A stretch of 64,000 nucleotides of DNA, from positions 1 through 64,000 of the forward strand of contig CAZARU010000024.1 of assembly GCA_964487605.1 (NCBI GenBank), given 5' to 3'. The notes below the pieces were generated by a model that saw only the letters and a program-made list of their open reading frames with translations, was not told where the DNA came from and did no database searches. Position 1 is the first letter of the stretch, and the number at the start of each line of letters is the position of its first letter. This stretch comes from JAJDAH01 sp964487605 (GTDB taxonomy: Bacteria; Myxococcota_A; Polyangia; Polyangiales; Polyangiaceae). Position numbers and translations under genes: made by a program. Of this stretch, positions 1 to 8,445 are shown one piece after another.

Positions 1-1211
1 GTGGGCGCCCCGGCCGTGAGGGCCACCGGTGCACTTCGCTCCGCCGCGGCGGAGCGGGCCTCGGCGGGCTCCGAGGGCTGCGGTGGCGCTTCGCCCGTGG
101 CCCACACGGCGATGGCGACGCCTGCAGCGCCCACGAGCACCGCACCCACCAGGAGCGGCAACCTGGACGCGCGATCTCGGCGCGCGCGCTCACGCCGGCT
201 CGACAGGGGCCCGGTGGTGGACGCCGTGGGCGTCGGCGGCGCCGCGTCCATGGTGGGCGAGTCGGAGACCACGGTCCGGACCGGCGCGAGCACGGTGGGC
301 AAGCGCGGAGCGTCGGAGAGCGGCCGCCCGGCGACGGCCGCATAGGCCGCCGCCACCGCTGCGCGCATGGTCGCGGCATCGGGCCAGCGGTCGGCCTTGT
401 CGCTCGCGAGGCTCCTGTCCAGCAGGCCCGCGACGTTCTCGGGAACGTCGGCGACGACGTCGCGAAGACGCGGCGCCGGCTCGGTCATCGCCGCGAGGAG
501 CTGCTCGCTCGGAGTCGCGCCCTCGTGCACGTAGCGGCCCGTGAGCAGCGCGAACGCCGTGGCGCCGAGCGCCCAGAGGTCACTGCGCGCGTCCACCTCG
601 TCCCAGCGGCCGCGCGCCTGCTCGGGGGGCATGAAGCCCGGCGTCCCCAGAGACGTGTGCGTTCCACCGGTATCCCCCTTGCGTGGCGCACCGGTCAGCC
701 GCGCGATCCCGAAGTCGAGGATCTTCACCTGCCCGGACATCTCGACGAAGAGATTGCTCGGCTTGATGTCGCTGTGAACGATGCCGCGCTCGTGAGCCGC
801 CTCGAGGACTTCGAGCACGCCGTGGGTGATCACGAGGACCTCCTCGACGTCGAGCCGGCCGCCGCGGCGGTTCCACCGCGCGTCGAGGACCTCGCCCTCG
901 AGGAGCTCCATCACGAGGAACACCGTGCCGTCCTCGTCGATGTCGTCGTCGAGGATCGTCAGCGCACCGGGGTGCTCCACCTTGTTCGCCAGGTAGCCCT
1001 CCCTGAGGAAGCGCGAGCGCACGTCCGACGCGGCGGCGACCTCCGGATGGAGCACCTTGATGGCGGCGCGCTGGCCGTTCCGGTGCCGCGCGGAGTAGAC
1101 GGCCGCCATGCCGCCCACGCCCAGGACCTCCTCCAGGCGCCACTTCTCGCGCAGGACTTTCCCGAGGCGCGATCGCGCTCGTTGGTCTGCGTCCGTGGCT
1201 CGTTCGGTCAC
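1..1211 (-). CDS. Ser/Thr protein kinase, eukaryotic type (3' end outside window)
   Basis: Membrane-anchored Hanks-type kinase that would phosphorylate Ser/Thr on unknown partners. From the GTG at 1211 the protein shows a Gly-rich loop (GVGGMAAVY, residues 31-39), the ATP-binding Lys at about 52, the catalytic loop HSDIKPSN at 146-153 and DFG at 166-168. The usual HRD Arg is Ser here, so it is a non-RD-like variant. A Pro/Thr-rich linker follows the kinase domain, then a basic stretch and one transmembrane helix (LLVGAVLVGAAGVAIAV), so the C-terminus should be periplasmic. The reading frame is open to the window edge, so the C-terminal domain is missing. The GTG start lies just before the conserved fold and is divergent from the hydrolase gene at 1298. 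Kinase identity is certain; target and start are not. Confidence 0.9.
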   Translation of the reverse strand, partial: MTERATDADQRARSRLGKVLREKWRLEEVLGVGGMAAVYSARHRNGQRAAIKVLHPEVAAASDVRSRFLREGYLANKVEHPGALTILDDDIDEDGTVFLVMELLEGEVLDARWNRRGGRLDVEEVLVITHGVLEVLEAAHERGIVHSDIKPSNLFVEMSGQVKILDFGIARLTGAPRKGDTGGTHTSLGTPGFMPPEQARGRWDEVDARSDLWALGATAFALLTGRYVHEGATPSEQLLAAMTEPAPRLRDVVADVPENVAGLLDRSLASDKADRWPDAATMRAAVAAAYAAVAGRPLSDAPRLPTVLAPVRTVVSDSPTMDAAPPTPTASTTGPLSSRRERARRDRASRLPLLVGAVLVGAAGVAIAVWATGEAPPQPSEPAEARSAAAERSAPVALTAGAP

Positions 1212-1297
1212 TCTGAGTGCGTGGGTGGGGCGCCCTCGCCGATGGTACTCGATCCCTTCGCTTCCGCGGACCGCGCGGGCCTGCTATTCCGGGCCGC

Positions 1298-1891
1298 GTG
1301 GGCGAGACGCTGATCGTGTTGGCGCACGGCGCCGGCGCACCCTCCACGTCGCCCTGGATGCTGGCCTGGCGTGACCGCCTGCGCACGGTGGGCGAGGTGG
1401 TGTCGTTCGATTACCCGTACCTGGCCGAGGGCCGGAGGCGCCCCGATCCCCACGAGCGGCTGGTCGAAGCGCACCTCGACGCTCTGCGCGCGGCCCGCGC
1501 GGGACACCAGGGGCGCGTGGTCCTGGCGGGCAAGAGCATGGGCGGACGCATCGGGGCCCACGCCGCCCTCGCGGCTCCGGTGAACGGCCTGGTTTTCTTC
1601 GGCTACCCGCTTTGCGGCGCCGGCAAGCGAGACAAGCTCCGCGATCGCGTGCTGCTCGACACCCGCGTGCCGTGCCTCTTCATCCAGGGGACTCGCGACG
1701 CGCTGGCGCCCCTCGACCTGCTCGACGGCGTGCTCCGCCAGATGCGGGCGCGAACGGACCTCCTGATCGTCGATGGGGGCGACCACTCGCTGACGGTGGG
1801 CAAGCGCACGCTCCACGCCGCGGGGGAGCGCCAGAGCGACGTGGACGAGCGGATCCTCGCGCGGGTCCGCGACTTCATCGCGACGCTGTGA
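1298..1891 (+). CDS. Small alpha/beta hydrolase, KANL3/TEX30-like
   Basis: A 197-residue cytoplasmic alpha/beta hydrolase. Visible are the strand-loop LIVLAHGAGA (5-14), the nucleophile elbow GKSMGG (78-83, Ser80), an acid in GTRDALAP (Asp134) and GGDHSL (His163), a complete Ser-Asp-His triad. Length and order fit the KANL3/TEX30 dienelactone-hydrolase-like family; the substrate cannot be told. The GTG at 1298 is chosen because the first beta strand begins at once; a longer frame upstream would overlap the divergent kinase. Its last 38 bp and downstream bases recur at 8330-8445. Before the intervening block entered, this gene was probably convergent with the SDR now at 8373-9128. Confidence 0.82.
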   Translation: MGETLIVLAHGAGAPSTSPWMLAWRDRLRTVGEVVSFDYPYLAEGRRRPDPHERLVEAHLDALRAARAGHQGRVVLAGKSMGGRIGAHAALAAPVNGLVFFGYPLCGAGKRDKLRDRVLLDTRVPCLFIQGTRDALAPLDLLDGVLRQMRARTDLLIVDGGDHSLTVGKRTLHAAGERQSDVDERILARVRDFIATL

Positions 1892-1969
1892 CGCGCTCAG
1901 CTCGGCTGGTCGCGCGGTCGCAGGAGCACGTCGTGAACCTGCACGTGCGGCGGTGTCGCGAGCAGCCAG
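1854..1969. repeat. 116-bp direct repeat, left copy
   Basis: Bases 1854-1969 match 8330-8445 in the same orientation with two visible mismatches (near 1865 and at 1965). The left copy holds the end of the hydrolase gene and the end of the SDR gene. A further 20 identical bases (1655-1674 and 8310-8329) lie next to the right copy but 179 bp away in the left copy, so the right copy has an internal deletion. The pair brackets about 6.4 kb. Confidence 0.9.
1897..1969 (-). pseudogene. 3' remnant of the SDR gene
   Basis: Read on the minus strand in the SDR frame, this piece gives the last ~23 codons of the intact SDR at 8373-9128, including VQVHDVLLRP, the final QPS and the TGA. The sequence leaves homology abruptly at about 1969, where the inserted block begins. 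It marks where the SDR gene once abutted the hydrolase gene. Confidence 0.8.
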
Positions 1970-2034
1970 GTCAGCACCCCTGGAAGCCCAGGTGCGCGTG
2001 GTCGCCGAGAGCATCCCGAGGATGACGCTGCGTG

Positions 2035-2679
2035 TCAGAGCTTCACGGTTGCGGTGAGCGCGGCCGTGACGGGCCAAATGACGATTGCGGATGGGCCTGG
2101 GATACCCACCTGTGCGCAGCCGCCACTCCTGAAGGTCGTGCGCACGCCGAGGGCCGCACCCAGATGGACCGGCCCGACGTCCATGAAGTCTGCCGCGGCG
2201 CGAACGTACCCCACGAAGAGGTCCCCGCACTGTCCCGGGGGGTCGTCCTCCTGGTAGGGCAGCCCCGCACCGAGGTCCGCGTACGTCGCCGGCCAGATCC
2301 ACGGCATGCGCAACCGAGCCACGGCGCCGAGAAATGCGATGGTCGATCGGCCTCGTTGCCTTCCATCCTTCCGGTTCGGTGTGAACGCGTGCTCCGAGTA
2401 CTGCCAGGTGAAGCGGCTGACCTCCGCGACGAGCGCGGCCTGGTGCCACCCGCCGTAGGCGGCGCCCGCGCCGAGCGTGTACCCGAGATCGTAGGTCACG
2501 TCGTTCTCGATGTCTTCCTCGTATTCGATCCCGATCGGCCACGCGGGCCCACCGTGCGCGAAGATCGCCCACGGCCGCTCGTCTCCCTCGGCACGTGCGC
2601 CGCTCGTGACGAGTGTCGCCGCGAGGAACGCGAGCCCGCTAGCCGCCCGGAGCAAACGGAAACCGTTGCTCGAGCGCAT
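2035..2679 (-). CDS. Secreted small outer-membrane-barrel-like protein
   Basis: A 214-residue protein with a clear signal peptide (basic RSSNGFR, hydrophobic core to about residue 24, ending ARA-E near 30). The mature part alternates aromatic/small residues with polar turns (YTLGAGAAYGG, ADLGAGLPY, HLGAALGVRTTF) and ends in TVKL, as expected for a small beta barrel or porin-like outer-membrane protein. I recognise no named family. Its start overlaps the end of the upstream lipoprotein gene by 41 bp in another frame, making it the last gene of a three-gene overlapping operon. Barrel fold is inferred from composition only. Confidence 0.7.
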   Translation of the reverse strand: MRSSNGFRLLRAASGLAFLAATLVTSGARAEGDERPWAIFAHGGPAWPIGIEYEEDIENDVTYDLGYTLGAGAAYGGWHQAALVAEVSRFTWQYSEHAFTPNRKDGRQRGRSTIAFLGAVARLRMPWIWPATYADLGAGLPYQEDDPPGQCGDLFVGYVRAAADFMDVGPVHLGAALGVRTTFRSGGCAQVGIPGPSAIVIWPVTAALTATVKL

Positions 2680-4051
2680 CGAGCTTGTCGAGGTCGAAGA
2701 TGACGAATCGGTCGAAGTTCTGTTGTGGCCCGTTGCGCTTCTCGGTGAACGCGGCCCCGCCCGGGCCGACTGGACCGACCTCGCCCCAGATCACCTCCTT
2801 GCTGCGTTCGCCGAGGATCCAGGTCTTGCCGTCGCTGAGGCGCACGACGGCGGCGCCGGCGCTCGTGGTCAGGTACGAACCGGGAAAGCCTACCGTCGTC
2901 GCGTACACGCCGTCGCTCGCGACGAGGCCGCTGCTCGATCGAAACGGCAGCTCCGCCACGCGGCGAGGATTCTCGACCGGCCCCACCGCCGGCAGGTCCG
3001 CGCGCCAGATCTCCATCGCAGAGAACGGCGGGTTGGACCCGTCGCGCCGCCCTTGGGTCCAGACGATCCAGCCGTCGCCGATCTCGGCGTTCATCGTCAC
3101 CCAGCCGGCCGGCGCGTCGTACAGGACGTACGGTGTCCCCCCAGGCCGCGCCGCGCTGATCCGCCCGGTGCCGCCCGCGCCGACGTAGTTCGTCCACGCG
3201 AAGAGGTTTCGCGCGGCGACGATGATGTGTGCCGGCCCGTCCGCGGTTTTCGGCAGCGGCTCCTGGGTGGTCCAGCTCGGGGCGATGTGCACGCTGAGGC
3301 CGAAGGGCGCGACCCTGCCCCAACTGTCGAGCGTCCCGACCGAGAAGGGCACGCGCAGGTCGTCGAGCACGCCGATCTTCGTCGTGACCCCGCTCCGGTA
3401 GTCCCAGCGACCCCAGTGCGTCGGCCCGCCCCCGGGCACCATCCACGCGGTCCGGTCGACCTCGCCGAGCGACGAGACGTTCACCGGGCCGCACCGGCTC
3501 TGCGGGGCGGTGTGCAGTGCCAGCGTCGTCCCGGCGCCGACGTCGAGGATCTCCACGACCCAGGTGAGCATGTCCCCGGCCCAGATGCGGTACAGCATCT
3601 GGCCGTCCTCGGCGGTCCGCTCGCACTCGAAGGGCACCGCGCCGAAGCCGGGGAGTCCTGCCGGAAGCGTGCGGCAGCCGTCACCGCACGACCCTCCGGT
3701 GCGGCGAGGCAGCGCCGCGGCGGGCAGCCTCGCTTCGCGCAGGCCGCAGTCCTCGAAGCCCGGGACCGGAACGAGCAGCGTGTCGTCCGCGAGCCACGCC
3801 TTGTCGTGGCCGGCATCAGCGGGCGATGGAGCGCCGGCGGTGCCGCCGGTCGCCGCTGCGCCTCCGAGGCCGGCGGTCGAGGTTGCGCCGTTCCCTCCCA
3901 GGCCGCCGGTCGTCCCGCCCTTTCCCGCGCTGGACGAGCCTCCGCTCGCGTCGGATGCCGTACCGCCTGTGCCGGCCGCCGGATCGATGGTCGCGGTCGG
4001 CTTGTCGGCGTCGCACGCGACGGCCACCAGCAGGAGTGGCCATCTCACCAT
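2639..4051 (-). CDS. Lipoprotein with predicted beta-propeller-like body
   Basis: The 470-residue product begins with a short signal peptide ending in a lipobox (VAVA-Cys13), so it should be lipidated and exported. A Gly/Ser/Ala/Thr-rich linker (about 20-70) precedes a Trp-rich body with repeated beta-strand-like segments (GDMLTWVVEILD, RVAPFGLSVHI, GDGWIVWTQG), suggestive of a propeller; three Cys lie in the first part. The ATG at 4051 sits in ATGGTGA with the TGA of the upstream gene inside it, a 7-bp overlap that implies translational coupling. Family unknown. A longer frame upstream would lie inside the protease gene and lacks a signal peptide. Confidence 0.8.
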   Translation of the reverse strand: MVRWPLLLVAVACDADKPTATIDPAAGTGGTASDASGGSSSAGKGGTTGGLGGNGATSTAGLGGAAATGGTAGAPSPADAGHDKAWLADDTLLVPVPGFEDCGLREARLPAAALPRRTGGSCGDGCRTLPAGLPGFGAVPFECERTAEDGQMLYRIWAGDMLTWVVEILDVGAGTTLALHTAPQSRCGPVNVSSLGEVDRTAWMVPGGGPTHWGRWDYRSGVTTKIGVLDDLRVPFSVGTLDSWGRVAPFGLSVHIAPSWTTQEPLPKTADGPAHIIVAARNLFAWTNYVGAGGTGRISAARPGGTPYVLYDAPAGWVTMNAEIGDGWIVWTQGRRDGSNPPFSAMEIWRADLPAVGPVENPRRVAELPFRSSSGLVASDGVYATTVGFPGSYLTTSAGAAVVRLSDGKTWILGERSKEVIWGEVGPVGPGGAAFTEKRNGPQQNFDRFVIFDLDKLDALEQRFPFAPGG

Positions 4052-7000
4052 CGATCCTCCCAAGGACAGTGGCGGCCATTGGGCAACGCGAAGTCGCGCG
4101 GCCCGAGCGTGACGTACTTCACGGCCGTCCCGCGCGCAGTGGATAGCATGAGCGTGACACCGGCGGGCGACGCGATGATCGCGTCGATCAGCGGCGCCTT
4201 GCCGTGGGTGATTCCGAGGACGCGCAGCTTGCCGGCCGCGCTCGTGAACCGTGCCGCCACCCATCGCCCCGCCACCCGCGACGAGCCCACGGCGACCAGC
4301 GATTGATCGGGGAGAACGCCGAGGGCGAACCGATCGAAGAGGCCGGCGCGCGGCCATCGCCCGAGCTCCACGCCGTCACCGGTGCGAGAGTCGACCACCG
4401 AGAGACGTAGGAGCACGCGCGAGTGAGGCCGCGCGCGTCCAGGCCGCTCGACGGTGACCTCGTCGAGCACGTAGAGCTCGGTGGTCGCAGGCGTGTACGT
4501 GGCGGCGAGGACGTGTGCGGGCGAGTAGGTGCCGAGGACGGGTGACCAGACGCCGTCGACGATCGAGAACCGCCAGATCTGACCCGTACGCGCTCCGGTG
4601 GGCCGCCGGCCTCCCAGCATGTAGATGTTGGCCTCGGAGGCGGACAGGATGGAGGCGAAGTCCGCGCGATCGTTCGGGCTGTATGTGGCGCGCGTCTGCG
4701 CCTCGGCTGGCGCTGCCACCGTCGCCATCAGCGACTCGATCTCGTCGCCGGGCGGCTCACCGACCTGATCGAACGTACCGATGGTGCCGTCCGCCAGCAC
4801 GATGGCGACGTCGGGAACCGTCCCTTGCGCGAACGCGCGTGGCAGGGCGGCGCCGACAATCCCGAGCGAGCGTGACAGTGTCGGTTCGACGGGAGTCATG
4901 AACTGCCTCGCCGATGAGAGCAGCGTGACGAGCGAGGGCGACGAGAGCGTCCCGAGGTCGATTGGCGGGTTCCCCCCGCCCGCGTAGGCGAAGACGCGAT
5001 CGCCAGTGAGGGCCGCTCTCAGAGGGATCCCCGGCAGGCCGAGGATGCTCGGGTTTCCGGCCTGGGCCAGGAGGTCGGTCCGCAGCACGAACGCGCACTG
5101 GGGGCAGCCGTCGTCGGACGGGCCGATCGGCGGTGGGATGGGCGGAAGCGGTGGGAGCTGCAGCCGCTCGAAGGGAGTCTTCACGTGCACGAAATGGGAC
5201 CGCAGGGCGCCCTGGCTGATCAAATCGCGACCGCTGGCGAAGGTCAGGGCTCCGGCGCCGTCCCGTACGCCCGCGAACGTCCAGAGGAAACCGTTCGTGC
5301 CGATGCCGCCGACGTCGTTCGTCGGGAAATGCGTGACACGCCCGGCCGTCGCGTCGTCCCGCCAGTGCCAGGTGAGGCCGAGCGGATCGCCCGTGCCCAC
5401 CTCGCAGCTCCCGCCTGGCTGGCCACACTGCATCCCGGTCTGCGAGTAGCTCGCGACGGAGCTGGCACCGGGGGCGACCGGCGCGCCGCGGAAGGTGGTC
5501 GAAATGGGGCGAAACGGCGACGACTGACCGAACACAGCCGTCTCCGGCCTGCACGCGGAGTTCAGACATGCCTCTGGATCCTGAAGGGCGGCGAAAGGGA
5601 TGAAGCAGCTACAGTGACCGAAGCCGGTCCGCGCAGCGACCGAGCCGATCTGGTCGTTCTCCGCGCGCGCCTGATCCAGACCGAGGACGCGGCGGGTATC
5701 GAAAGCGACCGTGTCCGATGCTCCGAACAGCGTCACGACGGTCTCCCGCGGCGCGGCCGACAGAACCGGGACGGGATCGCACGCATCGATCAGCGGCGCC
5801 GCGGAGAGTGCCCGCTCGATGGCGGCGTTCGAGTTCGCCGAGCTTTGAACGTGGCTCTCGATGCCCGGACAGGAATCACAAGCGTCGCCCCGACCGTCGC
5901 CGTCCTGATCGGCCTGATCGGCGTTGTCGTCCTCGGGACAGTTGTCGCAGATCGACGGCAGGGAATCCGCGTCCAGCGCATCGATGGGGAAGGTGCCCGG
6001 GGGGACACCGAAGTCGCGCGGTACCGGGCACGTATCGCACGAATCGGCGAATCCGTCCGCGTCGCGGTCGGCTTGGCCGGTGCACCGCCCCAAGATGGGT
6101 TCGGACGCACCGCTCGCGCCCACACACCGAAAGCGCTGGTCGGCGCCCTCGGTGCAGTCGCTGTCGTCGAAGAAGCACGTCGGACCGCCCTCGGACGTCA
6201 GGACCCGGGGAATCTCGGCACACTCGCCGCGCAGGCACTGCACGATCGACTCGCGGGCGGGGACAGCTTCCCCCGCGCAGTCGACGTCGCTCGAGCAGGC
6301 CACGGAGCATCGGTTCATCGACGGCGTGCCAGTCGCCAGGCATCGTGCGCCCGCGCCGCAGTCGGAGTCCGCGCTGCACACCGCGCCGGACGACAGCGCC
6401 GCGCAGACTCGCTCGACGTCTCCGCGCCGGTCACAGGTTCCCGCGCCCAGCGCGGCACAAGCCGCATCATCGAAGCAAAGCGGCCGTGGGGAGTAGCTTC
6501 TCAGCGTGCTCGCGCCGGACGGAACATCGGCGCGTGCGCACAGATCGCATGCGTCGCCGACGCCATCGTCGTCCTCGTCCTCCTGCTCGATGTTCTGGAT
6601 GGCCGGGCAGTTGTCCGCCGCGTCTACGACTCCGTCCTGGTCGCCGTCGGTGATGAACGACCGGATGAGCGAACCGGTGGCTAGCGCCGACGTCGCGGCG
6701 TGCAGGACGTTGAACCCGCTGAAAAGGGTGCCCTTCCCGCTGAGTACGCCGATCTGCACGTCTCTGCCGAGCGACTCGGGCCGACCCTCGTCGTCGAACC
6801 GGACGAGACTTGCGAGCAGCGGGCCGCCGGAGTCGCCACCCTGTGTGGTCGCGACGTCCGCGTCGACGTCGCTCTGGTACACGGCGGTCAAGGGGAGGAC
6901 CGGGTCGTACTCCACGTCACCTTCATGAATCGCGACCCGTTTCGTGCTGGTGCCCGCGTAGCCGATGAACGCGAACGGCCGCTCGAAGCCCAGCGCACCG

Positions 7001-7500
7001 GGGGCAGCGAACTCTCCAAAGAGGGACAGCCCTGCCGTCCGCTCGATGAGGACGGGCATTGGAGTACCACCGCCTAGCTCTTCTGCGGAAAACGGCTCGA
7101 ACAACTCCAACACGCTCACGTCCGTGGATGCCCGGTCAACCGTCCCTTCATCGATTCTCGCGCACGAGAACTCGTCGACCAGATGGGTGACCGCTGCCAC
7201 GCTCCGGCACGTGCCAGGCGTACCCGCGCGTGTGTCGATGCAGAAGGTCGTGGGGAAAGCGGAGCTAGTCCCGCAGAAACAATGAATCGCCGTCAGCACG
7301 ACGGTGGCGTCGACCAGTGTACCCGTGCACGGGCCTTCCGGTGTGTTCACCCGTCCGACGGCGATGGCAGCAGGGAACGGAACCACGCTCGCGTTCGAAC
7401 CGGTCACGGACTCCGTGATCGAGACCGTATGGTCGACGTCCCGGGAGCCGCATGCCGGTACGACGCAGGCAATCGAGAACCCGCCGATCGCCCCGAGCAT
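4045..7500 (-). CDS. Secreted trypsin-like protease with thrombospondin type-3 repeats
   Basis: 1151 residues from the ATG at 7500. The N-terminus is a short hydrophobic stretch with two possible lipobox Cys (12 and 17). A chymotrypsin-fold protease follows with a full triad: AIHC (His73), STDVSVLEL (Asp127) and GGDSGGPL (Ser224). Next come Asp-rich calcium-binding TSP3 repeats (about 285-320, 470-490, 515-545) separated by Cys-rich segments, then a long kelch/propeller-like C-terminal half (NIYMLGG, QIWRFSIVDG). It is first in an operon with 4051-2639 and 2679-2035. The start is in doubt: the only strong ribosome-binding site faces an ATG at 7568, out of frame by two bases across an 8-bp repeat tract. 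Role: probable surface or secreted proteolysis; substrate unknown. Confidence 0.85.
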   Translation of the reverse strand: MLGAIGGFSIACVVPACGSRDVDHTVSITESVTGSNASVVPFPAAIAVGRVNTPEGPCTGTLVDATVVLTAIHCFCGTSSAFPTTFCIDTRAGTPGTCRSVAAVTHLVDEFSCARIDEGTVDRASTDVSVLELFEPFSAEELGGGTPMPVLIERTAGLSLFGEFAAPGALGFERPFAFIGYAGTSTKRVAIHEGDVEYDPVLPLTAVYQSDVDADVATTQGGDSGGPLLASLVRFDDEGRPESLGRDVQIGVLSGKGTLFSGFNVLHAATSALATGSLIRSFITDGDQDGVVDAADNCPAIQNIEQEDEDDDGVGDACDLCARADVPSGASTLRSYSPRPLCFDDAACAALGAGTCDRRGDVERVCAALSSGAVCSADSDCGAGARCLATGTPSMNRCSVACSSDVDCAGEAVPARESIVQCLRGECAEIPRVLTSEGGPTCFFDDSDCTEGADQRFRCVGASGASEPILGRCTGQADRDADGFADSCDTCPVPRDFGVPPGTFPIDALDADSLPSICDNCPEDDNADQADQDGDGRGDACDSCPGIESHVQSSANSNAAIERALSAAPLIDACDPVPVLSAAPRETVVTLFGASDTVAFDTRRVLGLDQARAENDQIGSVAARTGFGHCSCFIPFAALQDPEACLNSACRPETAVFGQSSPFRPISTTFRGAPVAPGASSVASYSQTGMQCGQPGGSCEVGTGDPLGLTWHWRDDATAGRVTHFPTNDVGGIGTNGFLWTFAGVRDGAGALTFASGRDLISQGALRSHFVHVKTPFERLQLPPLPPIPPPIGPSDDGCPQCAFVLRTDLLAQAGNPSILGLPGIPLRAALTGDRVFAYAGGGNPPIDLGTLSSPSLVTLLSSARQFMTPVEPTLSRSLGIVGAALPRAFAQGTVPDVAIVLADGTIGTFDQVGEPPGDEIESLMATVAAPAEAQTRATYSPNDRADFASILSASEANIYMLGGRRPTGARTGQIWRFSIVDGVWSPVLGTYSPAHVLAATYTPATTELYVLDEVTVERPGRARPHSRVLLRLSVVDSRTGDGVELGRWPRAGLFDRFALGVLPDQSLVAVGSSRVAGRWVAARFTSAAGKLRVLGITHGKAPLIDAIIASPAGVTLMLSTARGTAVKYVTLGPRDFALPNGRHCPWEDRW

Positions 7501-7504
7501 CCGG

Positions 7505-7566
7505 GCTTCCGAGCTTCCGAGCTTCCGAGCTTCCGAGCTTCCGAGCTTCCGAGCTTCCGAGCTTCC
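7505..7566. repeat. 8-bp tandem repeat, 7.75 copies, at the 5' end of the protease gene
   Basis: Seven perfect copies of GCTTCCGA (plus strand) and a partial eighth (GCTTCC) fill 7505-7566. On the coding strand the unit reads TCGGAAGC and carries an SD-like GGAAG. Because 8 is not a multiple of 3, every change of one unit shifts the reading frame entering the protease gene from the ATG at 7568. Confidence 0.97.
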
Positions 7567-7580
7567 ATCGCGGCCTCCCC
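7566..7580 (-). promoter_or_regulatory. Strong Shine-Dalgarno and ATG upstream of the 8-bp tract
   Basis: On the minus strand GGGGAGG (7580-7574) lies 5 nt before an ATG (7568-7566). This is a far better initiation site than that at 7500, whose only candidate is a GGAAG from the last repeat unit. With the present copy number, translation from 7568 reads through the repeats in the wrong frame and ends at about 7404 after 54 codons. With six or nine full copies it would enter the protease frame and add a basic N-terminal extension before the hydrophobic stretch. Confidence 0.75.
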
Positions 7581-7758
7581 TGCTCGATTGCGAGCGAGAT
7601 AGGGAGTCTCGTCCCCTACGCAGCGCACCGTCAACCGTAAACCGCTGCGCCAGGACATCCCGCCCGCGGTGCCGCCCGGCTTGTCACGTTTCGTGCCACG
7701 ACGTCGCTGACAGGTGGTCATCGAACGCTCCGCGCGCGCATCCCCCGTCCCCGTTCGC

Positions 7759-8285
7759 TCACGACTCGATCCCCGGCAGATACATCCTGCAGAACCGCGC
7801 CGGAGCGACCACGCCTTGCTCGAGCATCCAGGCGTCGGAGCGGGCGACGAGCTCGGCGCCGGTCCCGCCGCCGAGGAGCGTACCGCGCAAGCGCCTCGCG
7901 GACGCGACCATCATGCCCATGTCGATGCGCTCGAAGCGGACTCGGCGGCCGCGAGGAGCCGGAGGGCGTCGCTGCGGTCGCCGCGCAGTCTCGCCGCGGT
8001 CGCGCGGAGGCCGATGGCGAGGGGCCCGGCGAACGTCATGACCTCGCGGCCCCGAGAACCCGCGCGTCGCGCCGTAGCACGCCGGTCCCAAGTCCACGCC
8101 CCAGCCGTGGCATCCGACCTAGCGGCGGTCGCCGGGCAACGCGCCGCGAGGCGCGAGGCCACGGCAGCGTGGCCGGCCGGTGGGCGGCCAGCGGACGAGG
8201 TGTGGCGGGTGGCGCGCAGGCGTGCCCCGAGGGCGAGGGAGCCGAGCGCTGCGCCGCGCCGGCAGCGGGCCTCCGTCCAGCTTCT
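7759..8285 (-). pseudogene. Decayed C-terminal tail of a large Ser/Thr kinase
   Basis: Two overlapping minus-strand frames together give a sequence resembling the conserved C-terminus of the very large kinase/ATPase proteins common in Polyangia: FAGPLAIGLRATAARLRGDR, LLAAAESA, then after a one-base shift near 7937 FERIDMG, LRGTLLGGGTGAELVARSDAW and a stop at 7759. No kinase or ATPase domain is present and upstream similarity fades before the repeat at 8310. I take it as a dead fragment. Recognition is from memory of the family tail and needs an alignment. Confidence 0.5.
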
Positions 8286-8309
8286 CCTCTTCCCCAATGT
8301 CGCGGTCCG

Positions 8310-8367
8310 CTCGACACCCGCGTGCCGTGTCCTCGCGCGCGTCCGCGACTTCATCGCGACGCTGTGA
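8310..8367 (+). pseudogene. 3' remnant of the alpha/beta hydrolase gene, internally deleted
   Basis: The first 20 bases equal 1655-1674 of the intact hydrolase gene. They are joined directly to bases matching 1854-1891, including the terminal RVRDFIATL codons and the TGA at 8365-8367. A 179-bp segment is missing and the two pieces are out of frame with each other. Confidence 0.8.
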
Positions 8368-8445
8368 CGCGCTCAGCTCGGCTGGTCGCGCGGTCGCAGG
8401 AGCACGTCGTGAACCTGCACGTGCGGCGGTGTCGCGAGCAACCAG
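8330..8445. repeat. 116-bp direct repeat, right copy
   Basis: Partner of 1854-1969. It contains the end of the hydrolase gene and the last codons of the intact SDR gene, so it runs seamlessly into functional sequence on its right, whereas the left copy runs seamlessly into functional sequence on its left. Confidence 0.9.

Noticed and set aside
7505..7566. Short repeats as a CRISPR array
   Set aside because: Units are 8 bp with no spacers and no cas genes nearby.
1854..8445. The bracketed block as an insertion sequence or transposon
   Set aside because: No transposase, integrase or terminal inverted repeats; the flanking repeats are gene ends, not mobile-element ends.
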